Below are positions 26,328 to 34,991 of a stretch of DNA of 45,860 nt, piece by piece. The position numbers were made by a program, and so were the translations under genes. The notes below the pieces were generated by a model. It worked only from the letters and a program-made list of their open reading frames with translations. It was not told the origin of the DNA and ran no database searches. The stretch's first letter is position 1. Every line of letters begins with the position of its first letter. Source of the DNA: Verrucomicrobiales bacterium (GTDB taxonomy: Bacteria; Verrucomicrobiota; Verrucomicrobiia; Verrucomicrobiales; DEV007); assembly GCA_029233965.1 (NCBI GenBank), contig JARGOP010000038.1:1-45860 (forward strand), given 5' to 3'.

Positions 26328-27280
26328 AACTCACGATCACTCTCAGCCTGACCATTCTCTTTCTTCCGCTCGCCCTCCGGGCCGGTGAGCTCAAAATCGA
26401 AGGCAGAGTCGCCTTCGTCGAAGGCCCCGCCTGGAGCGCCGACGGGAATGTCTTTTTCACCGACATCGAAAACAACCGGATCATGCGACGCGATCCGTCG
26501 GGAGCGCTTCAGGTGTTTCGACACCCGTCCGGTCGTGCCAACGGTCTCGCCTTCGACGCGGAAGGCCGCCTCCATGCCTGCGAAGGTCATCGCGAGGGCG
26601 GGAACCGGCGCATCACCCGAACCGAAAGTGACGGCATCATCACGGTCCTGACCGATCGCTACGAAGGCAGGCGCTACAACTCGCCGAACGATCTCGCGAT
26701 CGACGCACAGGGCCGGATCTTTTTCACCGACCCCCGCTACGGCGGCTATGACGGCCCCGATGAAGTCGAGCAGTTCGATAGCGAAGGTAAACCCATCGAA
26801 GGCGTCTACCGGATCGATCCCGACGGCACCGTCACCCGCATCCTCACTCACGAAGTGCAGCGTCCCAACGGTATCGCCGTTTCCAGTGACGGGAAATATC
26901 TCGTGGTCGCGGACAACCACAACGGCCCCGGTCCGGACGGACAACGGATCCTCTGGCGCTTCGATCTCAATACCGAAGGAGGCGTCGATCCTGAGAGCCG
27001 CACCAAACTATTCGACTGGAAAAACGAACGCGGACCCGACGGCATTTGCATCGGTCCTGATGGTCACGTCTACGCCACTGCCGGATTCAATTTTCCAAGC
27101 GAACTCGAATCGGCCAACGAGTTCAAGGCGGGTGTTTATGTGATTTCGTTAGAGGGAGAAAAGATCGATTTCATCCCCGTTCCGGAAGACATGATCACCA
27201 ACTGCACCTTCGGCGGCGACGAGGGCAGGACGCTGTTCATCACGGCCGGAGCGAAGCTCTGGAGTATTAAGATCGACTGA
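26324..27280 (+). CDS. Secreted SMP-30/gluconolactonase-family protein
   Basis: A 318-residue six-bladed propeller lactonase homologue with a signal peptide (ITLSLTILFLPLALRA). Metal-site motifs of the family are visible: EGPAW near residue 36 (Glu), YNSPNDLAID (Asn) and QRPNGIAVSSDGKYL, plus the acidic GPDGICIGPDG. Such enzymes hydrolyse sugar lactones, although secreted members in these phyla are poorly characterised. Its four-base overlap with the propeller gene and nearness to a sulfatase suggest sugar catabolism outside the cytoplasm. It ends one base from the convergent ligase gene. Confidence 0.88.
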   Translation: MKLTITLSLTILFLPLALRAGELKIEGRVAFVEGPAWSADGNVFFTDIENNRIMRRDPSGALQVFRHPSGRANGLAFDAEGRLHACEGHREGGNRRITRTESDGIITVLTDRYEGRRYNSPNDLAIDAQGRIFFTDPRYGGYDGPDEVEQFDSEGKPIEGVYRIDPDGTVTRILTHEVQRPNGIAVSSDGKYLVVADNHNGPGPDGQRILWRFDLNTEGGVDPESRTKLFDWKNERGPDGICIGPDGHVYATAGFNFPSELESANEFKAGVYVISLEGEKIDFIPVPEDMITNCTFGGDEGRTLFITAGAKLWSIKID

Positions 27281-27281
27281 C

Positions 27282-30101
27282 TCAAAGCTCCGCCACTCCC
27301 GCCAACTTCCGGGCATAGCTCAGCGTGTCGATATCCGACGGCGTCTTGTCGCGCCGGATCGCCTTGATCCGGGGAAAGCGCAGCGCGAGGCCCGAATCAT
27401 GGCGCTTGCTCGGATTGATCGAGTCAAAGGCGATCTCGAGGACCGTGTCCGGCTCGACGGTGTGAACGTTGCGGTTTTTCTCGAGGGTCCGCTCTTTGAA
27501 ATGAGCGGTGAGTTCCTCGATCTCGACATCCGTGAGACCCGAGTAGGCCTTCCCGATAACGCGGAGTTCGCCGGTTTCTTCATCGCGGACGGAGAAAGTG
27601 TAGTCGCTCAGAACATGCGCCCGTTTCCCGTGTCCCTGCTGCGCTTTGACGACGACGACATCGAGGGTCGGCATCGCTTTCTTCAGCTTCAGCCACTGCT
27701 TTCCGCGGCGGCCCGGCGAATAGGGGCTCGCGGGATCTTTCGCAATGAGGCCTTCGTTATCGCGGCGGCGGGCCTCGTTGAAGGCCTCGTCAACCTCTTC
27801 GGCGGTGGTGGCATGGAACACCTCACAGCGGTCGATGGCACCGCCAAAAGTCACTTCCTCCAACAAGGCGCGGCGTTCACTTAGCGGCAGTTCGAGACAG
27901 CCCTTGCCGTCGATCCCGAGGAGATCGAAAGCAATGAATCGCACGGGGACGGCTTCGCCGAAAAAGAGGTCGCCCTGATCGAGTCGTCGATCGCGGCGGC
28001 CGAGACGCTTCTGGAGATCGAAGAAGGTGAGCTTTTTCCCCTCCGCAAAGGCAATGATCTCGCCGTCGAGGATGACATCACGATCAAGCTGACGGGCCGG
28101 GTCGACGAGATCGGAAAACTCTGCCGTGAGCGGACGAAGATCGCGGGAATAGATTTCGACCTCGTCCCCGCGTCGATGGAGCTGCGCCCGGATCCCGTCA
28201 AATTTGTCCTCCAGCCAAATCAACCGCCCATCCCCCCCATGACGCGAGACAATGTCTTCAGCAGTTTCCTCCGGACTCGCGAGCATGACCTTGAGCGGTG
28301 TGAACCAGGTCGCCTCGGCCTCCTCGAGTCGGTCCTTCCTTGCGAGGAGCGCTGTTTCCCCGATATCTCCCAACAACATGTGGGCGCTTCGGACTTTGCC
28401 GATGTCCCGACCAAAAGCATCGGCAAGAGCTTCTTCGAGCAGCCCCTCTTTCAATCCGATTCTGAGATCACCTAACAGAATCCCAATCAGGAGAGCGCAT
28501 TCGCTATGATGAAACGCCCCGAACATCTCACGAAGCAATTTCACTTTCTCAGTCTGGCCGCCTGCCAAGGCCAGTTTTGAAAAGACCTGAGCCACCTCGC
28601 TGATGCCGTGCGGCTCCGGCGATGTCTTCCCCTGCAAAACAAGATAGGCCGTCCTTGCCGAGTCCGCCTGCGTCGATGAAATCTGACGATATTGAGGCAG
28701 GGTCAGTCCCGTGATCTCAAGCAGAGCCTGACGAATCAAGGCCCAGCCGACACTGGCACCACGAATCCCCGAGCTTCGGGGAAACGCTTTTCCGCTAAGA
28801 TAGGAGGTCGCCAGCACAAGAGTCTCCGGATCCAGCCCGGCGAGGTATCCGGCCAGAATTTCCCGCTTCCTGAGCTTCCCGGTCGTCGCGGCGATTCTTT
28901 CACAAACTTCTGTAAAATCCGCAAAGCCGGAGGCAGGTCGGGCCGGGGCAAGAGGGTCAGGTCCGGTATTCAACCCTGTTGAATCAGCAGTCAGTTCAAG
29001 CTCCATCTGGGTTTCCCCTGCGAGCGGCCAGGCTTCAATCCCGCGCGCACGGAGATCACGGGCGAACTCGGTGCAGTAGCCGTGGATCGTATAGACCCGC
29101 TGAGGATTCACCGCATCGACGAAAGCGTGAAGGTCATCGTATCCGGCATGATCCGAAAGCGGGAAAACCTCGTCGCACTGGTAACGATACTTCGCACCGG
29201 AATCCATTCCCCAGCCACTCACCATCGCGAGACGGGCCGTCTTTTTCATCTGCCGGACCGCACGGCTGCGTCCGGCACTGGGCGGCATAATGAGAACATG
29301 CCCGAGCGGAGAACGCTCTTTGGGCGCGAAGACTTCACAGGGAGGGAGCCCATACCCCAATTCCGCAACGGCCCCGTTCATGGTTGCGACTGAAGAGTGA
29401 ACCTGAAAGTGCAGCTCCGGAGCATTCGCTGCCAGCGAGAGCAGAATCTCCTGCGCCTTCCCCAGCGAGTAGGCCATGAAGATGGGGACCTCGCCGTCCT
29501 CGATCGCTTCGCGGGCATACTTGGTCATGTCGGCGAGGACCTCCTCCGATGGCGGAAGGCGGAACTTCGGCAACCCGAAGGTGGTCTCCATGATGAGAGT
29601 GTCCGCTGCCCGGGGCTCGTTCCGCTCTGCGCCGGGGGCGGGGCGGGTTTTAAAATCCCCTGTATGCAGCAGGGTCGCCCCGTCCTCAAGGCGGGTGAGG
29701 TGAAGCATTGCGGATCCGGGAATGTGACCCGCAGGAAGCAGCTCCACTTCATAGCCATTGCCGAGAGTTTTCCGCTCACCAAAATCGAGACTGAGAAAAT
29801 CGCTGTCCGTCCGGCGAAACCTCGACTCGATCAGCTTCCTCGTCGCGGTGGAGCAAAGCGTCCTGCCGTGGGGGGCAAAATGATCCGCGTGGGCATGGGA
29901 CACGAAAGCAAAATCCCGTGGACGATGAGGATCAAGCCAGAGTCCCGGTTCCGGCAGCTCCGGGTCTCCCCTTTCGAGACGGAATCGAATCTCTCCGGCA
30001 GATGTCGCGTTTTCGGGCACGTCGCAGGTTACGTTTGGGATTGAGCCGTTGACGGAAGCGAATGCAAAACGGGACTTTTCTTTTTGAGCTTCCACGCTCA
30101 T
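27282..30101 (-). CDS. Fused MBL-fold DNA exonuclease and ATP-dependent DNA ligase
   Basis: About 939 residues with two enzymes in one chain. Residues about 30-370 form a beta-CASP metallo-beta-lactamase nuclease: VSHAHADHFAPHG, PAGHIPGSAMLHL, LLHTGDFKTR, METTFGLPKF, PLSDHAGYDDL and TIHGYC. Residues about 395-935 form an ATP-dependent ligase: an N-terminal helical domain, nucleotidyl Lys in WLEDKFDGIRAQLH (near 630), SRDLRPLT, ILDGEIIAF, NEGLIAKDP and QWLKLKK, then an OB-fold. Bacteria often carry these as separate neighbouring genes with a DEXH helicase; here they are fused and no helicase is nearby. The start is unsure: ATG 30101 is used, but a GTG at 30020 is nearer the domain start. It ends one base from SMP-30. 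Confidence 0.9.
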   Translation of the reverse strand: MSVEAQKEKSRFAFASVNGSIPNVTCDVPENATSAGEIRFRLERGDPELPEPGLWLDPHRPRDFAFVSHAHADHFAPHGRTLCSTATRKLIESRFRRTDSDFLSLDFGERKTLGNGYEVELLPAGHIPGSAMLHLTRLEDGATLLHTGDFKTRPAPGAERNEPRAADTLIMETTFGLPKFRLPPSEEVLADMTKYAREAIEDGEVPIFMAYSLGKAQEILLSLAANAPELHFQVHSSVATMNGAVAELGYGLPPCEVFAPKERSPLGHVLIMPPSAGRSRAVRQMKKTARLAMVSGWGMDSGAKYRYQCDEVFPLSDHAGYDDLHAFVDAVNPQRVYTIHGYCTEFARDLRARGIEAWPLAGETQMELELTADSTGLNTGPDPLAPARPASGFADFTEVCERIAATTGKLRKREILAGYLAGLDPETLVLATSYLSGKAFPRSSGIRGASVGWALIRQALLEITGLTLPQYRQISSTQADSARTAYLVLQGKTSPEPHGISEVAQVFSKLALAGGQTEKVKLLREMFGAFHHSECALLIGILLGDLRIGLKEGLLEEALADAFGRDIGKVRSAHMLLGDIGETALLARKDRLEEAEATWFTPLKVMLASPEETAEDIVSRHGGDGRLIWLEDKFDGIRAQLHRRGDEVEIYSRDLRPLTAEFSDLVDPARQLDRDVILDGEIIAFAEGKKLTFFDLQKRLGRRDRRLDQGDLFFGEAVPVRFIAFDLLGIDGKGCLELPLSERRALLEEVTFGGAIDRCEVFHATTAEEVDEAFNEARRRDNEGLIAKDPASPYSPGRRGKQWLKLKKAMPTLDVVVVKAQQGHGKRAHVLSDYTFSVRDEETGELRVIGKAYSGLTDVEIEELTAHFKERTLEKNRNVHTVEPDTVLEIAFDSINPSKRHDSGLALRFPRIKAIRRDKTPSDIDTLSYARKLAGVAEL

Positions 30102-30110
30102 GCTCCGGCG

Positions 30111-31988
30111 ATGCGCTTTCAAAAATTTCTCCCCGTTCTTTTGCTCTCAACCTTTGGCTTCTCAGCTATCGCGGCGGATCGTCCCAATTTCGTCTGGATC
30201 GTATCCGAAGACAACTCCAAGCACTACCTCAGTCTCTTCGACGAAGCCGGGGTGGAGACGCCGAACATCGAGGCGCTCGCGGCTCAGGGTATCACCTACA
30301 CACGCGCCTTCTCCAACTCCCCGGTTTGCTCCGTTGCCCGCACCACTCTCGCGACCGGTTGCTTTGCCCCCCGGATCGGCACCCAGTTTCACCGTCGCTC
30401 GAAGTCGGCGGAACTGCCCGAAGGACTCGACGTATTCTACGGCATCCTCACGAAGGCCGGCTACTACACGACCAACAACTCAAAACAGGACTACAACGTC
30501 ACGATCTCGAAAGAGACCTGGAGCGAGTCGTCGAAAAAGGCGGACTGGCGCAATCGTCCCGAGGCAGATCAGCCCTTCTTCCACATGCAGAGCCATGCGG
30601 AATCCCACGAAAGCAGCCTCCACTTTTCACAGGAGTCCTATGAGAACGACCCGACAAAGAACGATCCGGATAAAGTCATTCTTCCTCCCTACTTTCCTGA
30701 CACACCGCTCTTCCGCTATACCTACGCCCGCTACCTCGACAACATTCAGACCATCGACGGCATTGTTGGAAAAACAGTCGCCAGGCTGGAAGAGGACGGC
30801 CTCCTCGAAGACACGTTTGTCTTTTACTTCGGCGATCACGGCGGAGTCCTGCCCCGGGGAAAAGGCTACGTCTACGAATCCGGTCTCCATGTCCCGCTGG
30901 TGATCCGCGTTCCTGAAAAATGGAAGCATCTCGTTTCTGAAGAAACCGGAACCGAACAACCCGGTTTCGTCAGCTTCATCGACTTCGGCCCGACGGTACT
31001 GAACCTGGCCGGTATCGAGGTCCCCGATCAAATGGATGGTTCCCCTTTCCTCGGTGAGGGGATCAAAGCCGCCGACGTCGCCCTGAACGATACCGCCTTC
31101 GGTTATGCCGACCGTTTCGACGAAAAATACGAAATGATCCGGACCCTGCGCGTCGGAGACTGGAAATACATGCGCAGCTTCCAACCCTGGTATCCGGATG
31201 GATTACAAAACAACTATCGCTACAAGATGCTCGCCTACCGCGAGTGGCGTGACCTCTTCCGAAATGGAAAGCTGGGATCCGATCAGCGTCAGTTCTTCGA
31301 CTCGAAGCCGGCTGAAATGCTTTTCAACCTGGCAGAAGATCCGCACGAGGTGAACGATCTCTCCGCCGATCCGGCGCATCAGGACCGCCTCAAAGAAATG
31401 CGCGATACCCTGACAAACCAACTCAAATCCCTCCCCGATCTCAGCTTCTTCCCTGAAAACGTCCTCTTCGACGAAGCGATGGGAAATCCGGTTGCCTTCG
31501 GTCAGAAGCAGAAAGCACGCATCGGGGAACTCATTGATACCGCCAACCTCATGCTGGAGCCTTTCGGAGAAGGGAAAGACAAACTCGCCCTCGCACTGAA
31601 GTCGGACGATCCGATGCAGCGACTCTGGGCCGCGAGCAGTTGCGCCGCTTTCGGCACCGAAGCCGAAGAGCTTGCCGGAACGGCTATGCCTCTCCTGAAT
31701 GATGAAGCCCCGATTGTCCGCATCAGGGCGGCGGAATTCCTCGGGCGGATCGGAAAGACAGATCCGAGGAAAACGCTCCTTGATGTCATCAACGGAACCG
31801 ATCACTACCTCGCCGCACTGATTGCCCTGAACGCCCTCGTCTACTTCCACGATCACTCGGACCTCGCCTATCCCGTCGAAATCGAATCCCTGACAGCCAG
31901 GTTTGATGATCGTGAATTTGGAAACCGACTTTCCTATTTTCGGGGAGACTGGCTTACCGGCACGGCAAAGAAAAAGAAGAAGCCCTGA
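30111..31988 (+). CDS. Secreted sulfatase with variant active-site motif and C-terminal HEAT-like repeats
   Basis: A 625-residue sulfatase-fold protein. The signal peptide is FLPVLLLSTFGFSAIAA, then the metal site VWIVSEDNSKHY. The core motif is PVCSVARTTLATG, in which the Pro of CxPxR is replaced by Val; the Cys and Arg remain. YFGDHGGVLPRGKGYVYESG gives the second metal motif. After about residue 470 the sequence turns helical and HEAT-like (QRLWAASSCAAFGTEAEELA, VRIRAAEFLGRIG). The start ATG 30111 precedes a perfect signal peptide; upstream in-frame codons are discarded. Only 9 bases separate it from the opposite ligase ATG, so promoters must lie inside one or both coding ends. Confidence 0.88.
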   Translation: MRFQKFLPVLLLSTFGFSAIAADRPNFVWIVSEDNSKHYLSLFDEAGVETPNIEALAAQGITYTRAFSNSPVCSVARTTLATGCFAPRIGTQFHRRSKSAELPEGLDVFYGILTKAGYYTTNNSKQDYNVTISKETWSESSKKADWRNRPEADQPFFHMQSHAESHESSLHFSQESYENDPTKNDPDKVILPPYFPDTPLFRYTYARYLDNIQTIDGIVGKTVARLEEDGLLEDTFVFYFGDHGGVLPRGKGYVYESGLHVPLVIRVPEKWKHLVSEETGTEQPGFVSFIDFGPTVLNLAGIEVPDQMDGSPFLGEGIKAADVALNDTAFGYADRFDEKYEMIRTLRVGDWKYMRSFQPWYPDGLQNNYRYKMLAYREWRDLFRNGKLGSDQRQFFDSKPAEMLFNLAEDPHEVNDLSADPAHQDRLKEMRDTLTNQLKSLPDLSFFPENVLFDEAMGNPVAFGQKQKARIGELIDTANLMLEPFGEGKDKLALALKSDDPMQRLWAASSCAAFGTEAEELAGTAMPLLNDEAPIVRIRAAEFLGRIGKTDPRKTLLDVINGTDHYLAALIALNALVYFHDHSDLAYPVEIESLTARFDDREFGNRLSYFRGDWLTGTAKKKKKP

Positions 31989-31989
31989 A

Positions 31990-34443
31990 TTACTCCGTCG
32001 ATTCGGCCGTTACCGGCAGGACCGCGGCGACGAGAATGGAAGCGTGATTGAAGCAACGCTTTGCCACTTCCAATTCGCCGAGACTTTCGCAGGTTTCCCC
32101 ATAGCGTCTGAGGGCTTTCGCGAGTCTCTCGTTGATTTGAGAACGCAGTGGTTCGGAAACTTCGGAGTTTTCGAGGAGCTGTTTTGCGGTCTCGCTGGTT
32201 TCCACTCCGGACAATGCAATTTTCACTGCCGCCTCTTTCTCGGAGTCGAGAAACTCGAGATGCTTCAAGCGTGCCTCCGCGAGAAAAATGAGCCCCTCTA
32301 TGCTGGAAGGCTCTTCGCCGAGCGCCGTCTTCAAGGTTTCAATGCCCTGAACCGAGAGACGGTAGCCGGCACTCCACTGCCCCTCCTCCCGCTCAATCGT
32401 GCCGAGGTGACCAAGGCTGCGGCAGAGGAGCACAGCGACTTCCACGTCGTCAGGATTTTCCGTATTGAGCGGGGTCAGAAGCCGGAGGGACTCGTTATAA
32501 AGTTGATCCAGCTCTCCCGGGGAAGCTTCTTTTTCCGCAAACAACTCGCCCAGTTCCACAAAGCTCGAGGCCATCTGAATCGATTGCAACGGGGTGAATC
32601 CATTCACGTGCCGCAGCTTCTCGATCGTTTCCATCGAGGCGATGTGTGCATTGATCGATTCCTCAAGCCGTCCCGCGAGGCGCAGCGAACGTGCGGCCCG
32701 GAACTGCAGTTGACCAATCAGCTCGGTGAGTGATTCACCACTTCCCTCCGAAGATTCCTGAAGCTCCATCGCGAGGCTTGCCGACCTCGAATAGGCCTCA
32801 ATCGCATCGTTGTATTTCCGATGCGCTTCGTAGGCTTCACCAAGATGAAAGCTCGTCCCGGCAAGGCGGGTCACGACCTCCACATCATCAGGTCGTAACT
32901 CAAGGATGGCGTCGAAGTGTTTCACTGCCTGCTTGAGCGAATCCAGGGCCGGTCTCCCCACCGGATTGCTCGCGAGCGAGCTGATATTTTCGAAACTGTC
33001 CGCGAGGCGCACATGGAGGTCCCGCAATGACTCCTCATCCTGCGGCCCGTCTTTCAGACGCCTCTGGAAAACCGAAATAGCGTCCCGGAAGTGCTGCACC
33101 GAAACTTCGGGCAATCCGAGCCGCCGCTCGATATGAGCGAGACTGTGCAGAGCGCGTCCGCGCTCAAGGGCGGTTTCCGGACTTTCCTCCACATCTCCGA
33201 GTGTTTTCAGGTAATACTCTCTCGATTTTTCGAGATCCTCCCGCTTCAACGAGGCGACGCCACTGCCACCGGCGCTGTCGCCCTGCGCCATCTTTTGGAA
33301 GAAGGAATCGGCCGCCTCCCGGGATTTTTTCAAATCGGTCACCGTTTCCGCCCAGCGCTCGTCGAGATGATCGATCTGCGCCTTCTGTGTCAGGACGACC
33401 TGATCGAGTTCCGAAACCTTGTTCTGGAAAAAGTAGGTCTTCCGCAAGTAGTCGACGAGGTAGTAGGTGGCGAGGAAGAAGAAAACGCCGAGGCAGGCTG
33501 CCAACGCTCTCGCGCCGAAGAGTTTCGTCTTCTGTTTGAGCCGCTCCTTCACAACCCGCTCCTCCGCATTCTCCATCGCAAACTGATGGTCGAGCGCCCG
33601 GAATTGATTTCGCACCTCCCGCATGTCGACGGGGCGCTCCGCCGGATCGAGGGAAAGGCAGCGATCAATGATTTCGCGGTAAAGCTTAAACTCCCGGCTC
33701 AACCCAAGCGCCATACCCCAGGACACCTTCGGGTGCTCATGGATGTCATCAACGTAAGCCCCCACATTAATCGCAAGGGGACGGCCCCCGCTTTGTGCAA
33801 TTTCTTTGTTCCGGAGCTTAAGGAAATTCAGCCCGCGCGGGATCCGTTCGTTAATGAGCCAGAAGGCGATCATGCCGAAGCTGAAGACATCCCACTTTTC
33901 GGCGCGCCCCTCGATCCACACACTTCCCCCGGATGTCAATTGCTCAGGAGCAGCATAGAGCGCGGACTCCCCGAGATCGATATGGTGTATATCGCCGATC
34001 ATTCCCGTGCCGAAATCAGTCACGACCGGCTTGAAAGCCTTACCCTCCGCTTCGAGGAGAATATTCCCGGGATGAAGATGCCCATGAAACACCCCGTGCT
34101 TGTGAGCGTGACCGAGTGTTTCCGAAATCATCCGGATCACCTTCCACGCACCCGCTTCTTTGATACCCGCGATAGAAGGAAGCTTGTCTCCGCGAATCCG
34201 TTCCGCGAGCGCGAGATAGGGAGCCGCATCGAGCTTAAAATCATAGACCTGAGCCATCCCGTCGACAGGAGGCATCGACTTGAGCCTTTCGAAATTCCGC
34301 GAGAGAAAGCGACGATCTATCGCCATCGAATTGAACTGCTTGATGACCAGAGAATCATCCTCATTCACTTCGAAAACAGTGCCGCAACTGCCACCGCCAA
34401 GTGAGTTTCCGGGAGAAAATTGATCTAGATGCCAGTCTGACAT
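31990..34443 (-). CDS. Transmembrane protein-kinase homologue with TPRs, probable pseudokinase
   Basis: An 817-residue relative of the kinase at 3049-5238. The kinase-like domain (about 1-290) has glycine loop LGGGSCGTVFEV, ATP Lys in LVIKQF, VTDFGTG and ALYAAPEQL. The catalytic loop, however, reads HGHLHPGNILL: the HRD Asp is His and the following Lys is His (codons in 34072-34086). Without the catalytic base, phosphotransfer should be lost or very weak, while ATP binding may remain. A membrane helix at about 311-335 (ALAACLGVFFFLATYYLVDYL) and a coiled-coil start lead into a long TPR-like region. It diverges from the cbb3 operon. A scaffold or allosteric role is inferred. Confidence 0.88.
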   Translation of the reverse strand: MSDWHLDQFSPGNSLGGGSCGTVFEVNEDDSLVIKQFNSMAIDRRFLSRNFERLKSMPPVDGMAQVYDFKLDAAPYLALAERIRGDKLPSIAGIKEAGAWKVIRMISETLGHAHKHGVFHGHLHPGNILLEAEGKAFKPVVTDFGTGMIGDIHHIDLGESALYAAPEQLTSGGSVWIEGRAEKWDVFSFGMIAFWLINERIPRGLNFLKLRNKEIAQSGGRPLAINVGAYVDDIHEHPKVSWGMALGLSREFKLYREIIDRCLSLDPAERPVDMREVRNQFRALDHQFAMENAEERVVKERLKQKTKLFGARALAACLGVFFFLATYYLVDYLRKTYFFQNKVSELDQVVLTQKAQIDHLDERWAETVTDLKKSREAADSFFQKMAQGDSAGGSGVASLKREDLEKSREYYLKTLGDVEESPETALERGRALHSLAHIERRLGLPEVSVQHFRDAISVFQRRLKDGPQDEESLRDLHVRLADSFENISSLASNPVGRPALDSLKQAVKHFDAILELRPDDVEVVTRLAGTSFHLGEAYEAHRKYNDAIEAYSRSASLAMELQESSEGSGESLTELIGQLQFRAARSLRLAGRLEESINAHIASMETIEKLRHVNGFTPLQSIQMASSFVELGELFAEKEASPGELDQLYNESLRLLTPLNTENPDDVEVAVLLCRSLGHLGTIEREEGQWSAGYRLSVQGIETLKTALGEEPSSIEGLIFLAEARLKHLEFLDSEKEAAVKIALSGVETSETAKQLLENSEVSEPLRSQINERLAKALRRYGETCESLGELEVAKRCFNHASILVAAVLPVTAESTE

Positions 34444-34781
34444 GGAGGAGAGGGGATCGGCTGCAGTCGCTCTTTTTCAAAATTTATAAAAAATACAACT
34501 TTCGCCGCAATCTGTTTAAAATTCGCGATTCAAACAAGCGAATTATCGAGAGAAAATGGTGAATTTGTCTCATTTTAGAAAATTTTACTTTCCGGCGACC
34601 ACGGACCTTTGCGCATAAACACCCAGCCCGCGGGCAATTTACACGACCTCCCTGATTCTGTCATTGAGCATATCACGCAAGTTTTGCGCAGGGTATCGCC
34701 AAAGATGCGGAGCAACTCATCGACTCCTCGCTGAGGCTCCTGACGATCAACCAAAGGTGACCCGCCTGAGGTGCTCTTAAA
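34444..34781. promoter_or_regulatory. AT-rich divergent intergenic region upstream of the cbb3 operon
   Basis: This is the longest gap in the window (338 bases). I see no gene in it. The part next to the pseudokinase (about 34478-34590) is strikingly AT-rich for this genome, with runs such as AAAATTTATAAAAAATAC and TTTTAGAAAATTTTAC, fitting promoter DNA. A 13-base dyad CGCAA-GTT-TTGCG lies at 34676-34688. TTGAGCATATCAC nearby resembles an FNR half-site pair but has the wrong spacing. A Shine-Dalgarno, GAGGTG at 34768-34773, sits 8 bases before ATG 34782. Confidence 0.5.
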
Positions 34782-34991
34782 ATGGAAGTCATCTTTCTCA
34801 CCACCCTCTTCAGCGCCGTTTTCGCGATCCTGTTTCTCCTCTTTTTTCTGAGGATGAGGCAGAATGAAGACTCCTGCGCCGATCAGGACGCGCTGATTCC
34901 TTTCCGCGACGGTGAACTAGACGGCCCGACCGCGAAACCCGCCCCCCTTTCAACTGACCAGAAACCAGCCCATCCCAATGACCAGCGATAG
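34782..34991 (+). CDS. CcoS-like small membrane protein (cbb3 oxidase assembly)
   Basis: A 69-residue protein with one N-terminal membrane helix (VIFLTTLFSAVFAILFLLFFL), a short acidic stretch (NEDSCADQDALIPF), and a Pro-rich tail. CcoS proteins, needed for cofactor insertion into cbb3 oxidases, are small single-helix proteins with an acidic follow-on, and they lie beside cco genes. Similarity here is in layout more than in residues, so the name is tentative. A good Shine-Dalgarno (GAGGTG) supports the start. It overlaps the CcoNO gene by 14 bases, implying coupled translation as the first gene of the operon. Confidence 0.6.
   Translation: MEVIFLTTLFSAVFAILFLLFFLRMRQNEDSCADQDALIPFRDGELDGPTAKPAPLSTDQKPAHPNDQR

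Noticed and set aside
34660-34690. Possible FNR site (TTGAGCATATCAC)
   Set aside because: The half-sites are imperfect and the spacing is 13 rather than 14 bases, so it does not fit TTGAT-N4-ATCAA.
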